Below are positions 53,264-62,480 of a stretch of 64,000 nt of DNA, piece after piece (position 1 is the first letter of the stretch; each line of letters starts with the position of its first letter). The position numbers and the translations under genes are program-made. Source of the stretch: JBARDN01 sp050736695 (GTDB lineage Bacteria; Desulfobacterota; Binatia; Binatales; Binataceae); assembly GCA_050736695.1 (NCBI GenBank), contig JBOHWH010000030.1, positions 12,887 to 76,886 of the forward strand, written 5' to 3'. The notes under the pieces are model-generated. The model was not told the origin of the DNA and did not search any database. It worked only from the letters and a program-made list of their open reading frames with translations.

Positions 53264-53301
53264 CATGCGCGGTTGCTGGCTATGCAGAGGAGCGGATACT
53301 C

Positions 53302-54633
53302 ATGCGAGCAAATCGAAGCAGAAGCAACAAAGGGTTATCGATTATCGTCGTGATTGCTGCGCTGGCGCTAGCGGCGATCACCGCCAGTCCGGTGCGGGCG
53401 CAGATCAAGCCGGGCGACGTGATTACCAAAGACAACGCGGCACAGGTGCGGAACCTGGTCAGTCCGGGGAACTACACGCTGGTGCAGCGCGGGATGGTGA
53501 TGAATATCGTGCCGACCGGGCATCTCGCATGGCCGCCGCCATACACCTCGGCGACGGAGAAATATCACGCGCAGGCGGTGCTGGCAGCCGATGGCTCCCT
53601 TGAGCATTACACTGCGGGGTTGCCGTTTCCGCTGGTAGATCCAGACGATCCGCGGTTGGCCCAAAAGGTAATGTGGAACTTTAGCTTTCGGCCGCTCTAC
53701 ACCGATGACGCCGATCTGCGCTATCCGGAAATTGCGAGTTTCACGCACCGCTCAACTGCCGGTTCACCGACTGGATTTTTTACGGTCGGCCACTTCGCCT
53801 TTTACAACAATATCGGACGGACCGAGGTTCCCCCCTTTCCGACCGACCCCGACGCGCAGGCAAGCGGAATCCGCTACCGCTTCGCGTTTTATCCGTTCCT
53901 CGAACCGGCGATGCTGCGCGGGCTCGGGTTCCTGCGCTTTCGGCAAATCGATCCGAAGATCGAAGACAACACCTGGGTCTATAACCCACAGACGCGCCGC
54001 TTGCGCCGTGAGCAGGCGTCGGTGCTTTCTGACGCGATCAGTGCGATCCCGGGGTTCGACAAAGCTGGCGCGCAGCCGTACGTCTCGACAATCGATCCTG
54101 ATTCCTATTTCGGCTTCGCCGCGAAGATCGAGGATTACAACTACCGCTTCCTCGGCGAAAAACAGATGCTCGCGTGCGTGCACGCGAAGAGTTCGCCCGA
54201 GATCTCCTGCGCCACCGACGGCGGTCATACGATCTGCCCGGAGAATTGGGAGATGCGCCATCTCTATGTGATCGAGGCCGACGCAATGCGCGGTTCGAAT
54301 ATGACTATTCCAAAACGGATTCTCTATATCGATTCCGAAGGATGGGTTATCACCGCGTCGGATCAGTACGATCGCGAAGGCAAGCTGTGGAAAACGATCG
54401 CGACCTTCAACACCTATCGCGATCGTCCGGTGCCCGACGCCAGAGTCGCCATCTATCCGTACAAGCGGATGTTCCAACTCGGCCTCGCCGACGAAGATCT
54501 TACCCAGAACGCCAGCTCGGTTATCTACATGCCGGGACCAACCTCGCCGGAGCGCGAGTGCTGGTATATCGACATGGGCGTGGTCGATAACGCCTTCTTC
54601 ACTCAAACGGCACTGGCAAACGCCGGTCATTAG
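53302..54633 (+). CDS. DUF1329 (LolA-like fold) exported protein
   Basis: 443 residues from ATG 53302 (GAGGAGCGG upstream; the longer frame from 53206 has no site). Signal peptide SIIVVIAALALAAITASPV with cleavage near VRA. Family marks: IKPGDVITKDNAAQVRNLVS, PTGHLAWPPPYTSATEKY, GLPFPLVDPDDPRLAQKVMW, RRLRREQASVLSDAI, and the ending YKRMFQLGLADED. DUF1329 proteins are periplasmic or outer-membrane lipid-handling proteins, often near DUF1302 and MMPL exporters and in steroid, terpene or alkane degradation loci. A terminator follows. Confidence 0.85.
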   Translation: MRANRSRSNKGLSIIVVIAALALAAITASPVRAQIKPGDVITKDNAAQVRNLVSPGNYTLVQRGMVMNIVPTGHLAWPPPYTSATEKYHAQAVLAADGSLEHYTAGLPFPLVDPDDPRLAQKVMWNFSFRPLYTDDADLRYPEIASFTHRSTAGSPTGFFTVGHFAFYNNIGRTEVPPFPTDPDAQASGIRYRFAFYPFLEPAMLRGLGFLRFRQIDPKIEDNTWVYNPQTRRLRREQASVLSDAISAIPGFDKAGAQPYVSTIDPDSYFGFAAKIEDYNYRFLGEKQMLACVHAKSSPEISCATDGGHTICPENWEMRHLYVIEADAMRGSNMTIPKRILYIDSEGWVITASDQYDREGKLWKTIATFNTYRDRPVPDARVAIYPYKRMFQLGLADEDLTQNASSVIYMPGPTSPERECWYIDMGVVDNAFFTQTALANAGH

Positions 54634-54690
54634 GAAGAACAAATCGGCAGGCCACAAAAGCACCAGAACGCGAAGAAGAAGACAACCCGG

Positions 54691-54752
54691 AAGGCGCCGC
54701 GCAGCGTACCGATCCCGTGCCTCCCCCCAAAGTGCGCGGCGCCTTCGTTTTT
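54691..54752 (+). terminator. terminator after DUF1329
   Basis: A perfect 13-bp inverted repeat (AAGGCGCCGCGCA and TGCGCGGCGCCTT) with a 29-base loop is followed by CGTTTTT. The rest of the 302-bp gap 54634-54935 shows no gene. Confidence 0.7.
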
Positions 54753-54935
54753 CGCTGTTTCGCTGGGAGCAAAAACCGTGATTGCACCGCCTGTTGAAGG
54801 CTGCAATCGCAGCGGATTGACAGGAAAAACCTCTGCCAATAACATCGCGATCCCGGCGTGTACTCGATCTACCGCTGGCTCTTAGAGTAGCGGAACACGC
54901 GCATAATTTTCCGGGAGCCTTCGAAACGATTTCGT

Positions 54936-55011
54936 TGGGCGGTCGCCAAGTTGGTAAGGCACCAGGCTTTGGACCTGGCATTCGAAGGTTCGAGTCCTTC
55001 CCGCCCAGCCA
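54936..55011 (+). tRNA. tRNA-Gln (anticodon TTG)
   Basis: Acceptor TGGGCGG/CCGCCCA, anticodon stem CCAGG/CCTGG around CTTTGGA (anticodon TTG, reads CAA), T arm GAAGG TTCGAGT CCTTC, encoded CCA. With 24796 it completes the Gln anticodons. It lies 72 bp before prs. Confidence 0.95.
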
Positions 55012-55083
55012 TCCGGCGCAGTGTGCTCCGGACGGTCTTGCGGGGCAGGACAGACCGGAACAGGAATACGAGTTGGAGTAGCG

Positions 55084-56043
55084 ATGTCGGAACGGGCCAA
55101 GGACGAGCTGGAGATCTTTACCGGGAACGCGAACCCCGCGCTCGCACGCGAGGTCGCGGAACATCTCCAGGTGCGGCTCAGCCACGCCGACGTCGGGCGC
55201 TTTCCCGATGGCGAAGTTATGGTCGAAGTGCGCGAGAACGTGCGCGGCGGCGATGTCTTCGTGATCCAGTCGATCTGCACGCCCCCGAACGAAAATCTGA
55301 TGGAGTTGCTGCTGATGATGGATGCGCTGCGCCGTGCCTCGGCCAAGCGCGTCACCGCGGTGATTCCGTACTTCGGTTACTCGCGGCAGGATCGCAAGGT
55401 CGCGCCGCGCGTCCCGATCAGCGCCAAGCTGGTTGCCGATCTGATCACGACCGCGGGAGCGATGCGCGTGTTGACGGTCGATCTGCACGCGGGCCAGATC
55501 CAGGGCTTCTTCAATATTCCGGTGGACAATCTCTACGCGATGCCGGTGCTGATCAGTTATCTGCGCAAGCGCCTTGATGGGCAAAATATCTCGGTGGTCT
55601 CGCCCGACGCGGGCGGCGTCGAACGCGCGCGCGCGTTTGCGCGCCGGCTCAACGCGAACCTTGCGATTATCGACAAGCGCCGCCAGCGCGCCAGCGAAAT
55701 CGCGGGCATGCGCCTGGTCGGCGAAGTGAAGGACACGGTCGCGGTTCTGGTCGATGACATGATCGACACCGCCGGCACGATCACCGAGGCGGCCAAGGTG
55801 GTGTCGGCCGCGGGCGCGAGCGAAGTCTTCGCGGTGGCGACGCATCCGATTCTGTCGGACCCCGCGTGCGACCGGCTGGGCAAATCGATCATCAAGGAAA
55901 TCATCACGACCAACACGATCCCGCTGCGCGCCAAGGCGCAGGCGGAATTGCAGAAGCTCAAGATGCTGTCGGTGGCGCCGCTGATTGCGGAAGCAGTGCG
56001 GCGAATTCACAATGAGGAATCGGTCAGCTCGCTGTTCAGTTGA
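55084..56043 (+). CDS. prs: ribose-phosphate pyrophosphokinase
   Basis: 319 residues from ATG 55084. The start IFTGNANPALAREVAEHL is the usual PRPP synthetase opening; FPDGEVMVEVRENVRG, IPYFGYSRQDRK, the catalytic loop DLHAGQIQGFF and the PRPP-binding VLVDDMIDTAGTI are all present. It makes PRPP from ribose-5-phosphate and ATP for nucleotide, His and Trp synthesis. rplY follows by 45 bp, a common proteobacterial order. Confidence 0.96.
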   Translation: MSERAKDELEIFTGNANPALAREVAEHLQVRLSHADVGRFPDGEVMVEVRENVRGGDVFVIQSICTPPNENLMELLLMMDALRRASAKRVTAVIPYFGYSRQDRKVAPRVPISAKLVADLITTAGAMRVLTVDLHAGQIQGFFNIPVDNLYAMPVLISYLRKRLDGQNISVVSPDAGGVERARAFARRLNANLAIIDKRRQRASEIAGMRLVGEVKDTVAVLVDDMIDTAGTITEAAKVVSAAGASEVFAVATHPILSDPACDRLGKSIIKEIITTNTIPLRAKAQAELQKLKMLSVAPLIAEAVRRIHNEESVSSLFS

Positions 56044-56088
56044 AGCGCGGCCGCCTATCATTAAGGAAGAAATTCGCAAGGAAATAAG

Positions 56089-56817
56089 ATGGAAACCGGT
56101 GAACTGAATTGTGAAGCGCGGCCTGTGCGGCCCAAAGGCGTCAAGCATTCGATCCGTCATCAGGGACGTGTCCCCGCGGTGCTGTACGGACCAACCTCGA
56201 AGCCGGCCACGCTGTCGCTCGCCTCGAGCGAACTCAAAGCGCGTATCGCGTCGTCATCGCATACCCGGATCATCCGGCTCAAGTCGGCGTCGTCGGAACT
56301 CGACGGGCGTCACGTGATCTTCAAGGATGTGCAGCGCGCGCCGGTCTCAGGCGAGATTCTGCACGCCGATCTATACGAAGTCGATTTGAACCGCGCGATT
56401 CGCGTCCAGGTTGCGCTCCGGTTCACCGGCAAAGCGGCGGGAGTAGCCGAGGGTGGGATTCTTCAGCCGCTGGTCCGCTCCGTCGAGGTCGAATGTCTGC
56501 CGCTCGAGATTCCGGAATCGATCGAGGTGGATGTGACCGCGCTTGGAATCCATGACGTGATCCACGTCTCGACGATCAAGTTTGCGGACAACGTCAAGCC
56601 GCTCTTCGACCAGGATTACGCGGTCGTGTCGGTTCTGCCGCCTACCGTTGCCGAGATCGCAACTCCCGTTGCAGCGGCGGTCGAAGGCGCCGCGGTCGAG
56701 GGCGCGACAGCCGAAGGCGCCGCTGCTCCTGCCGGCGAAGGTGCGGCCAAAGAGGGCGCCGCCCCGGCGCCGGCGGCTGCGGCCGGAAAGAAGGGAGAGT
56801 CCGTCGGCAAGAAGTAG
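56089..56817 (+). CDS. rplY: 50S ribosomal protein L25 (Ctc/TL5 type)
   Basis: 242 residues. N-terminal L25 domain (about 1-95: GVKHSIRHQGRVPAVLYGPT and HVIFKDVQRAPVSGEILHAD) binds 5S rRNA; the TL5 C-terminal domain follows (about 96-190). The last 50 residues are an Ala/Glu/Gly repeat (VEGAAVEGATAEGAAAPAGE) ending in Lys-rich GKKGESVGKK. Such low-complexity tails are common in L25. The usual partner pth is missing and dnaE comes next. Confidence 0.94.
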   Translation: METGELNCEARPVRPKGVKHSIRHQGRVPAVLYGPTSKPATLSLASSELKARIASSSHTRIIRLKSASSELDGRHVIFKDVQRAPVSGEILHADLYEVDLNRAIRVQVALRFTGKAAGVAEGGILQPLVRSVEVECLPLEIPESIEVDVTALGIHDVIHVSTIKFADNVKPLFDQDYAVVSVLPPTVAEIATPVAAAVEGAAVEGATAEGAAAPAGEGAAKEGAAPAPAAAAGKKGESVGKK

Positions 56818-56926
56818 CTCCGCGCGCTTAAACGGTGTCGCGGCGGATGCAATTGCGAACCGCAATTGCTGAGGTGTCCGGCGGTGCGCAACTCGCGCGC
56901 CGCCAGTTGGGGGCGGAGGTGCCGCG

Positions 56927-59900
56927 GTGAGTTTTGCCCATCTGCACGTCCATACGCAGTACAGCCTGCTTGACGGTGCCAACAAGCTCGGTCCACTGAT
57001 TGAACATGCGAAAGCCTCCGGCATGGAGGCGCTCGCGATCACCGACCATGGCAACATGTTCGGCGCGGTCGAGTTTTATCAAAAGGCCGTCGCCGCCGGG
57101 ATCAAACCGATCATCGGATGCGAGGCGTACCTCGCGCCGGGTAAACGCACCGATCGAACCCAAACGCCGCGCAGCGACGACTTCGATGGCGGCGGAAATT
57201 TCCATCTGATCGTCCTGGCGCAAAATCGCGAGGGCTACGGAAATCTCTGCCGGCTTCTGACCACCGCCTATCAGGACGGCCTCTACTACAAGCCGCGCAT
57301 CGATAAGGAAATCCTCGCCGAATGTTCCAACGGCCTGATCGTGCTCTCGGGGTGCCTCTCGGGCGAGATCGCCCGGTGGCTTCGTCAGTCGCGATTGGAC
57401 AAAGCGTGCGAGGCGGCCCAATGGTACGCGAAAATTTTTGGCGACCGCTTCTATATCGAGCTGCAGGACAATCGCCTGCACTCTCCCCTGAACGCCGCCC
57501 TGCGCGAGGTCGCGAAAAAGGTCGGACTGCCCCTGGTCGCGACCAACGACTGCCACTACCTGCATCGCGACGACGCCAAAGCTCACGAGGTCCTGCTGTG
57601 CATCCAGACCGGCAAGACCATGGCCGACGAATCGCGATGGCGGTTCGACACCGACGAGCTTTACGTTAAGACGCCCGCCGAGATGGCCAACGCGTTTGGC
57701 GCCGACTCCGAAGAGTTCCGCAACACGATGGAGATCGCGCGCCGGATCGATTTTGAATTCGAGTTCGGCAAGTTTCATTTTCCGATATACACCCGCGGCG
57801 GGCCGGGCGAGGCCGAGCTGGATTTCGGAGCCGAGATGGAACTCGGCGCGCGCGCGGGCCTGGAAAAGCGGCTCAAGGAAATTCGCGCGCGGGTGGGCGA
57901 CGGCTTCGATCCGGCGCCCTATTACCAGCGGCTCGATCACGAACTGCCGACGATCCGCGACATGGGGTTTGCCGGTTATCTGCTGATCGTGCAGGATTTC
58001 ATGCAGTGGGCGCGCGAACGCGGAATCCCGGTCGGCCCGGGCCGCGGCTCGGTGGTCGGCTCGCTGGTTTCGTACGCGCTCGAAATCACCGAAGTCGATC
58101 CGGTCGAGCACAAGCTGCTGTTCGAGCGATGGCTTAATCCGGGGCGCAAGTCGATGCCGGATATCGACACCGATTTCTGCATCGAGCGCCGCGACGAAGT
58201 GGTCGAATACGTGCGCCAGAAGTACGGCGCGGATCGGGTCGCGCTGATCGCCACCTTCGGAACGCTCAAGGGCAAGCAGGCGATCCGCGACGTCGGACGC
58301 GTGCTCGGCATGTCGTTCGGCGAGACCGACAAGATCGTCAAGCTCTATCCGGCGCCCAAACAGGGCCGCGATTTTCCGCTGAAGGACGCGCTCGAGATGG
58401 AACCGCGGCTCAAGGAAGAGCGCAAGCTGCATCCCGAACTTTTCACCTATGCGTTCAAGCTCGAAGGATTGCTGCGGCATACCTCGAAGCACGCCGCCGG
58501 AGTGGTGATCGCCGATGCGCCGCTGTCCCAGATGGTGCCGCTGTATGTTGACAAAGAGACGGGCGAGGGCGGTGTTGCGATAACCCAGTACTCAATGAAA
58601 GGCGTCGAAGAGATCGGACTGATCAAGTTCGACTTTTTGGCGCTCAAGAATCTGACGGTAATCAAAAACACTCTCGACTTGATCGCCGAAGGCGGCAAGA
58701 CACCGCCCGACCTGAACACTTTGCGCCTGGACGATGCCGAGACCTACAAACTGCTTTCGCGCGGCGACACCGTCGGCGTCTTCCAGATGGAAGGCTCCGG
58801 GATGCGCCGGTTTCTTAGCGATCTGAAGCCGAACTGCTTTGACGATATTATCGCGGCCGGTGCGCTGTTTCGTCCGGGTCCGCTCGACGCGATCGAAGAC
58901 GGCAAGACGATGGTTCAGCACTACACCGACCGCAAACACAAGCGCGAGCCGGTGGCGTACGATCATCCGCTCCTGGAGCCTGCGCTGGCCGATACTTACG
59001 GCGTCATCGTTTATCAGGAACAGGTGATGCGCGCGGCGCAGGCGCTGGCCGACTACACGCTTCAGGAAGCGGATATTCTTCGCGCCGCGATGGGCAAGAA
59101 GAACAAGGCGGTGATGGAAAAGGAGCGCGTCCGCTTTATCGACGGTGGGATGAAAAACGGCGTGCCGCGCGAGCTCGCGCAATCAATTTTCCAGAAGATA
59201 GAAACCTTCGCATCCTACGGTTTCAATCGTTCGCACGCGGCCGCATACGCGCTGACCACCTATCGCACCGCGTACCTGCGCACGCATTATCCGCACGAAT
59301 TCATGGCGGCGCTGATGTCGCTGGATATGGACGATGTCGCGAAGACCTACAAAAATATCGCGTCGCTGCGCGAGATGCGGATCAAGATTCTGCCGCCGGA
59401 CATCAACCAGAGCCGGGTCCGGTTCACGGTGGTTGATGGTGCGATTCGCTTCGGGATGGCGGCGATCCGCGGAGTCGGCGCAAAAGCCGCCGAGGCGATT
59501 ATTGCCGAGCGCGAGAGCAACGGCCCCTACGACGGCCCCGTCGATTTCTGCACCCGCGCCGGTGCGCAGGCGATCAATCGCCGCGTGCTCGACGCGCTGA
59601 TCAAGTGCGGCGCGTTCGATTTTTCTGGTGTCGCACGCGCCGCTCTAAGCGCCACCGCCGACGACGCGATCAAGCTCGCGCAGAAAGCGCATAGCGACGC
59701 CGAGCGCAATCAGATGGGGCTGTTCGGCGGCGCGGGAGCCAAGCCAGCCACGCTCGCGCCGCGCGAACCGGTGCCGGAATGGGAGCCGAAGGAAAAGCTC
59801 AAGTACGAAAAAGAGGCGCTCGGCTTTTACATCACCGCGCATCCGCTGGATAAATATGCGCGCGAACTCGCGTGGGTCAGCAAAGTCAGCACCGCCGATC

Positions 59901-60418
59901 TCCCGAATATCCCCGACGGCAGCCGGATCAATATCGCCGGCGTGGTCCAGTCGCTGAAACTCAAAAATAACAAGACCGGAAAACGCTACGCGACCTTCTC
60001 GCTCGAGGATCGCGTGGGCATCCTGGAGGCGATTGCGTGGCCCGAGACCTACACCAAGTACGAAGCGCTCCTCGTGGGCGACGATCCGGTGCTGGTCCGC
60101 GGCAAGCTCGACGTTGACGAAGATCGCGCGCAGATAATCATCGACGAGATCCGTCCACTCAGCGCCGCGCTGGTCGAATCGGTGCGCGAGGTGCGCTTGC
60201 GCGCGCCGAAAGCGCGGCTCGACAACGGCGGCCTGGACGCGCTCAAGGCCGCTCTGTCCCGCCATCGCGGAAACTCGCTGACTTATCTCCATCTCGGCCT
60301 CGACGACGGCCGCGAAGCAGTTCTAATCCTCGGCGACGGCTTCCGCGTCTCGCCGACCGACGCCTTCGTAGCCGACATGGAACAAGTCCTGGCCCCCGGC
60401 GCCGTGCAGTTGAGATAG
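56927..60418 (+). CDS. dnaE: DNA polymerase III alpha subunit
   Basis: 1163 residues from GTG 56927, full length. PHP domain HLHVHTQYSLLDGANKL at the start; polymerase palm with PGRGSVVGSLVSYAL and the catalytic PDIDTDFCIE (Asp-x-Asp), plus the third Asp region; finger segment TFGTLKGKQAIRDVGRV; helix-hairpin-helix near 860; C-terminal OB fold RINIAGVVQSLKLKNNKTGK. This is the replicative chain-elongating subunit (DnaE1 type, without an exonuclease). It follows rplY after 109 bp. Confidence 0.97.
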   Translation: MSFAHLHVHTQYSLLDGANKLGPLIEHAKASGMEALAITDHGNMFGAVEFYQKAVAAGIKPIIGCEAYLAPGKRTDRTQTPRSDDFDGGGNFHLIVLAQNREGYGNLCRLLTTAYQDGLYYKPRIDKEILAECSNGLIVLSGCLSGEIARWLRQSRLDKACEAAQWYAKIFGDRFYIELQDNRLHSPLNAALREVAKKVGLPLVATNDCHYLHRDDAKAHEVLLCIQTGKTMADESRWRFDTDELYVKTPAEMANAFGADSEEFRNTMEIARRIDFEFEFGKFHFPIYTRGGPGEAELDFGAEMELGARAGLEKRLKEIRARVGDGFDPAPYYQRLDHELPTIRDMGFAGYLLIVQDFMQWARERGIPVGPGRGSVVGSLVSYALEITEVDPVEHKLLFERWLNPGRKSMPDIDTDFCIERRDEVVEYVRQKYGADRVALIATFGTLKGKQAIRDVGRVLGMSFGETDKIVKLYPAPKQGRDFPLKDALEMEPRLKEERKLHPELFTYAFKLEGLLRHTSKHAAGVVIADAPLSQMVPLYVDKETGEGGVAITQYSMKGVEEIGLIKFDFLALKNLTVIKNTLDLIAEGGKTPPDLNTLRLDDAETYKLLSRGDTVGVFQMEGSGMRRFLSDLKPNCFDDIIAAGALFRPGPLDAIEDGKTMVQHYTDRKHKREPVAYDHPLLEPALADTYGVIVYQEQVMRAAQALADYTLQEADILRAAMGKKNKAVMEKERVRFIDGGMKNGVPRELAQSIFQKIETFASYGFNRSHAAAYALTTYRTAYLRTHYPHEFMAALMSLDMDDVAKTYKNIASLREMRIKILPPDINQSRVRFTVVDGAIRFGMAAIRGVGAKAAEAIIAERESNGPYDGPVDFCTRAGAQAINRRVLDALIKCGAFDFSGVARAALSATADDAIKLAQKAHSDAERNQMGLFGGAGAKPATLAPREPVPEWEPKEKLKYEKEALGFYITAHPLDKYARELAWVSKVSTADLPNIPDGSRINIAGVVQSLKLKNNKTGKRYATFSLEDRVGILEAIAWPETYTKYEALLVGDDPVLVRGKLDVDEDRAQIIIDEIRPLSAALVESVREVRLRAPKARLDNGGLDALKAALSRHRGNSLTYLHLGLDDGREAVLILGDGFRVSPTDAFVADMEQVLAPGAVQLR

Positions 60419-60514
60419 AGCCGCACGCGCGCGAAGTACTTAGCCCTATCGCGTCTATTTTGATACGCTCTTGACAGGAGCATATCGATGCTTCAAGACG
60501 GCGGCTTAAGCTAG

Positions 60515-61795
60515 TTGCATAACATATCCACCGAAGGTCATGACCGCGCGATATTGGTCGGAATCGAACTCGGAGCGTCCGAGGGAATCTCGGTCGAGGA
60601 ATCGCTGGCGGAGTTGCGCGCGCTCACGCTGAGCGCCGGGGCGGACGTCGAGGCGACGGTCAGCCAGAAACTAAAGGCTCCCGATCCGCGCACCTTTATC
60701 GGCAAGGGCAAGGCCGGCGAGGTTCGCGAGATCGCGCAGCAGAGCGGCGCGACCGTCGTGATCTTCGACGATGCGCTTTCGCCCGCGCAGGCGCGCAATC
60801 TTGAAAACGAACTTAAGCTGCGCGTGATCGATCGCAGCCAGTTGATTCTGGATATTTTCGCGTTGCGTGCGCGCACCCTCGAAGGCAAGTTGCAGGTCGA
60901 GATCGCGCAGCTCGCCTATTTGCAGCCGCGCTTGACCAGGCAGTGGTCGCATCTGTCGCGCGTACGCGGCGGAGGCAGCGGTGGCGGCGGAGTCGGCACT
61001 CGAGGGCCCGGCGAAACTCAGCTCGAAGTTGACCGGCGGCGCCTGCGCGAGAAACTCAACCGGCTGCGCGTGCGCCTGCGCGACGTCGAGCGCACACGCA
61101 CGATCCAGCGCCGCCGCCGTCTGGAAGTCCCGTTCCCGATGGTCGCGCTGGTCGGCTACACCAACTCCGGAAAATCCACGCTGATGAACGCGCTGACCGG
61201 CGCGGGGGTCGAGGCCGCCAATCGTCCGTTCTCGACCCTCGATCCGACTATTCGGCGACTCAAGCTGCCCGGCCGGATGTCGGTGATGGTGGCCGATACG
61301 GTGGGATTCATTCATCGATTGCCGCACGGACTTATCGACGCATTCAAGGCGACGCTCGAAGAGGTGCGCACTGCGAATCTGCTGGTGCACGTGGTCGATG
61401 CGAGTTCCGAGCTTGCGGGCGAGCGAATGGAAATCGTCGATCGCGTGCTGCAGGAAATTGGCGCCGGAGCGACGCCGCGGATCATCGCGATGAACAAGTG
61501 CGATTTGACGGAAAATCCTCCCCGTTTCGACACCGAGCATGATTCCGTCGCGATCTCAGCGTTGCGCGGCGAAGGCCTTGAGGGCTTGCGCGAGGCGGTC
61601 GCGCGCCACTTCACCGGCACGCGCCAGGAAGTTGCGGTGACGCTCGCGGCCAGCCGCGGCGACCTGGTGGCTATGGCGCGGCGCGACGGGGAAGTGCTAA
61701 GCGAGGAGTATCGCGACGGTATGGTCGCGATGCGCGCGCTGGTCAGCCCCACAGTCGCGGGCCGGTTGCGCAAAGCTGCGATCGCGCTGGCGTAA
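60515..61795 (+). CDS. hflX: ribosome-associated GTPase HflX
   Basis: 426 residues from TTG 60515; an ATG at 60488 leads to a stop within nine codons. HflX domain (about 10-190) with DPRTFIGKGKAGEVREIA, QVEIAQLAYLQPRLTRQWSH and GGVGTRGPGETQLEVDRRR. G domain: G1 GYTNSGKSTLMNALTG, G3 VADTVGFIHRLPHGL, G4 NKCD. HflX rescues or splits stalled ribosomes. The hfq gene, its usual neighbour, is not beside it. Confidence 0.94.
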   Translation: MHNISTEGHDRAILVGIELGASEGISVEESLAELRALTLSAGADVEATVSQKLKAPDPRTFIGKGKAGEVREIAQQSGATVVIFDDALSPAQARNLENELKLRVIDRSQLILDIFALRARTLEGKLQVEIAQLAYLQPRLTRQWSHLSRVRGGGSGGGGVGTRGPGETQLEVDRRRLREKLNRLRVRLRDVERTRTIQRRRRLEVPFPMVALVGYTNSGKSTLMNALTGAGVEAANRPFSTLDPTIRRLKLPGRMSVMVADTVGFIHRLPHGLIDAFKATLEEVRTANLLVHVVDASSELAGERMEIVDRVLQEIGAGATPRIIAMNKCDLTENPPRFDTEHDSVAISALRGEGLEGLREAVARHFTGTRQEVAVTLAASRGDLVAMARRDGEVLSEEYRDGMVAMRALVSPTVAGRLRKAAIALA

Positions 61796-61820
61796 ACCGC
61801 GCATAGACTGAAAAACGGCG

Positions 61821-62444
61821 ATGGCTGCAGGACAACCGCATCAAACTCCGCCGAGGTTGGTAAAAACGCCGGCTGTTCCAGCCACCGCGCATCTGCTCAA
61901 CCTGCCGAATTTTCTGACCCTGTGCAGGCTCGCCTCGATTCCGGTTTTTCTTTCGTTCCTCAGCAAGCAACGCTACACTGCGGCGCTCTACGTTTTTATC
62001 GCGGCCGCGGTGACTGACAGCCTTGATGGCACGGTCGCGCGATGGTTTAACTCGCGCACCGAGTTGGGCGCGTTTCTCGATCCGTTCGCCGACAAGCTGA
62101 TGCTGGTATCGGCATTCGTGTTGATGACGATCGAGGGCGACTTCCCGCCCTGGCTGCTAATCGTGGTCGGAATCCGCGATATCGTGATCGTCTTCGGCTA
62201 CCTGATGCTGTCGTTCTTTACCGGCGAGCGAATTCCGGTGCGCCCGAGCTATCTGGGCAAATGCAGCACCTTCCTGCAGCTCGCGTGCGTGATCGGAGCG
62301 CTCTTGCGGATGGGCCAAATCTACCCCGAGTATTTCTATGCGCTTATGTATTTGACCGTCGCCGTCACAGCGCTGTCGGGAATTCACTACATGTATCGCG
62401 GATGGGTGTGGCTCGGATCGCGGCAACCCGGGATGTTCACGTAG
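61821..62444 (+). CDS. CDP-alcohol phosphatidyltransferase (PgsA-like)
   Basis: 207 residues. The catalytic motif DGTVAR, eight residues, G, three residues, D, three residues, D is complete (at about 72-98). NLPNFLTLCRLASIPVFLSF is the standard N-terminal opening of phosphatidylglycerophosphate synthases. Five to six membrane helices. It makes a phospholipid head group from CDP-diacylglycerol; PgsA is likely but cardiolipin or other head groups are possible. Converges on the 62481-63504 gene, ends 36 bp apart. Confidence 0.82.
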   Translation: MAAGQPHQTPPRLVKTPAVPATAHLLNLPNFLTLCRLASIPVFLSFLSKQRYTAALYVFIAAAVTDSLDGTVARWFNSRTELGAFLDPFADKLMLVSAFVLMTIEGDFPPWLLIVVGIRDIVIVFGYLMLSFFTGERIPVRPSYLGKCSTFLQLACVIGALLRMGQIYPEYFYALMYLTVAVTALSGIHYMYRGWVWLGSRQPGMFT

Positions 62445-62480
62445 CGGCTCGGGCGCCGACGAGTGTCCCTCCTCATCAAA

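Noticed and set aside
53764..56160. 798-residue open frame on the minus strand
   Set aside because: It runs antisense through DUF1329, a tRNA-Gln gene, prs and the start of rplY. Its sequence is Arg/His/Asp-rich low complexity typical of GC-rich shadows.
56828..58492. 554-residue minus-strand frame
   Set aside because: Shadow of dnaE, which has full conserved motifs in the plus frame.
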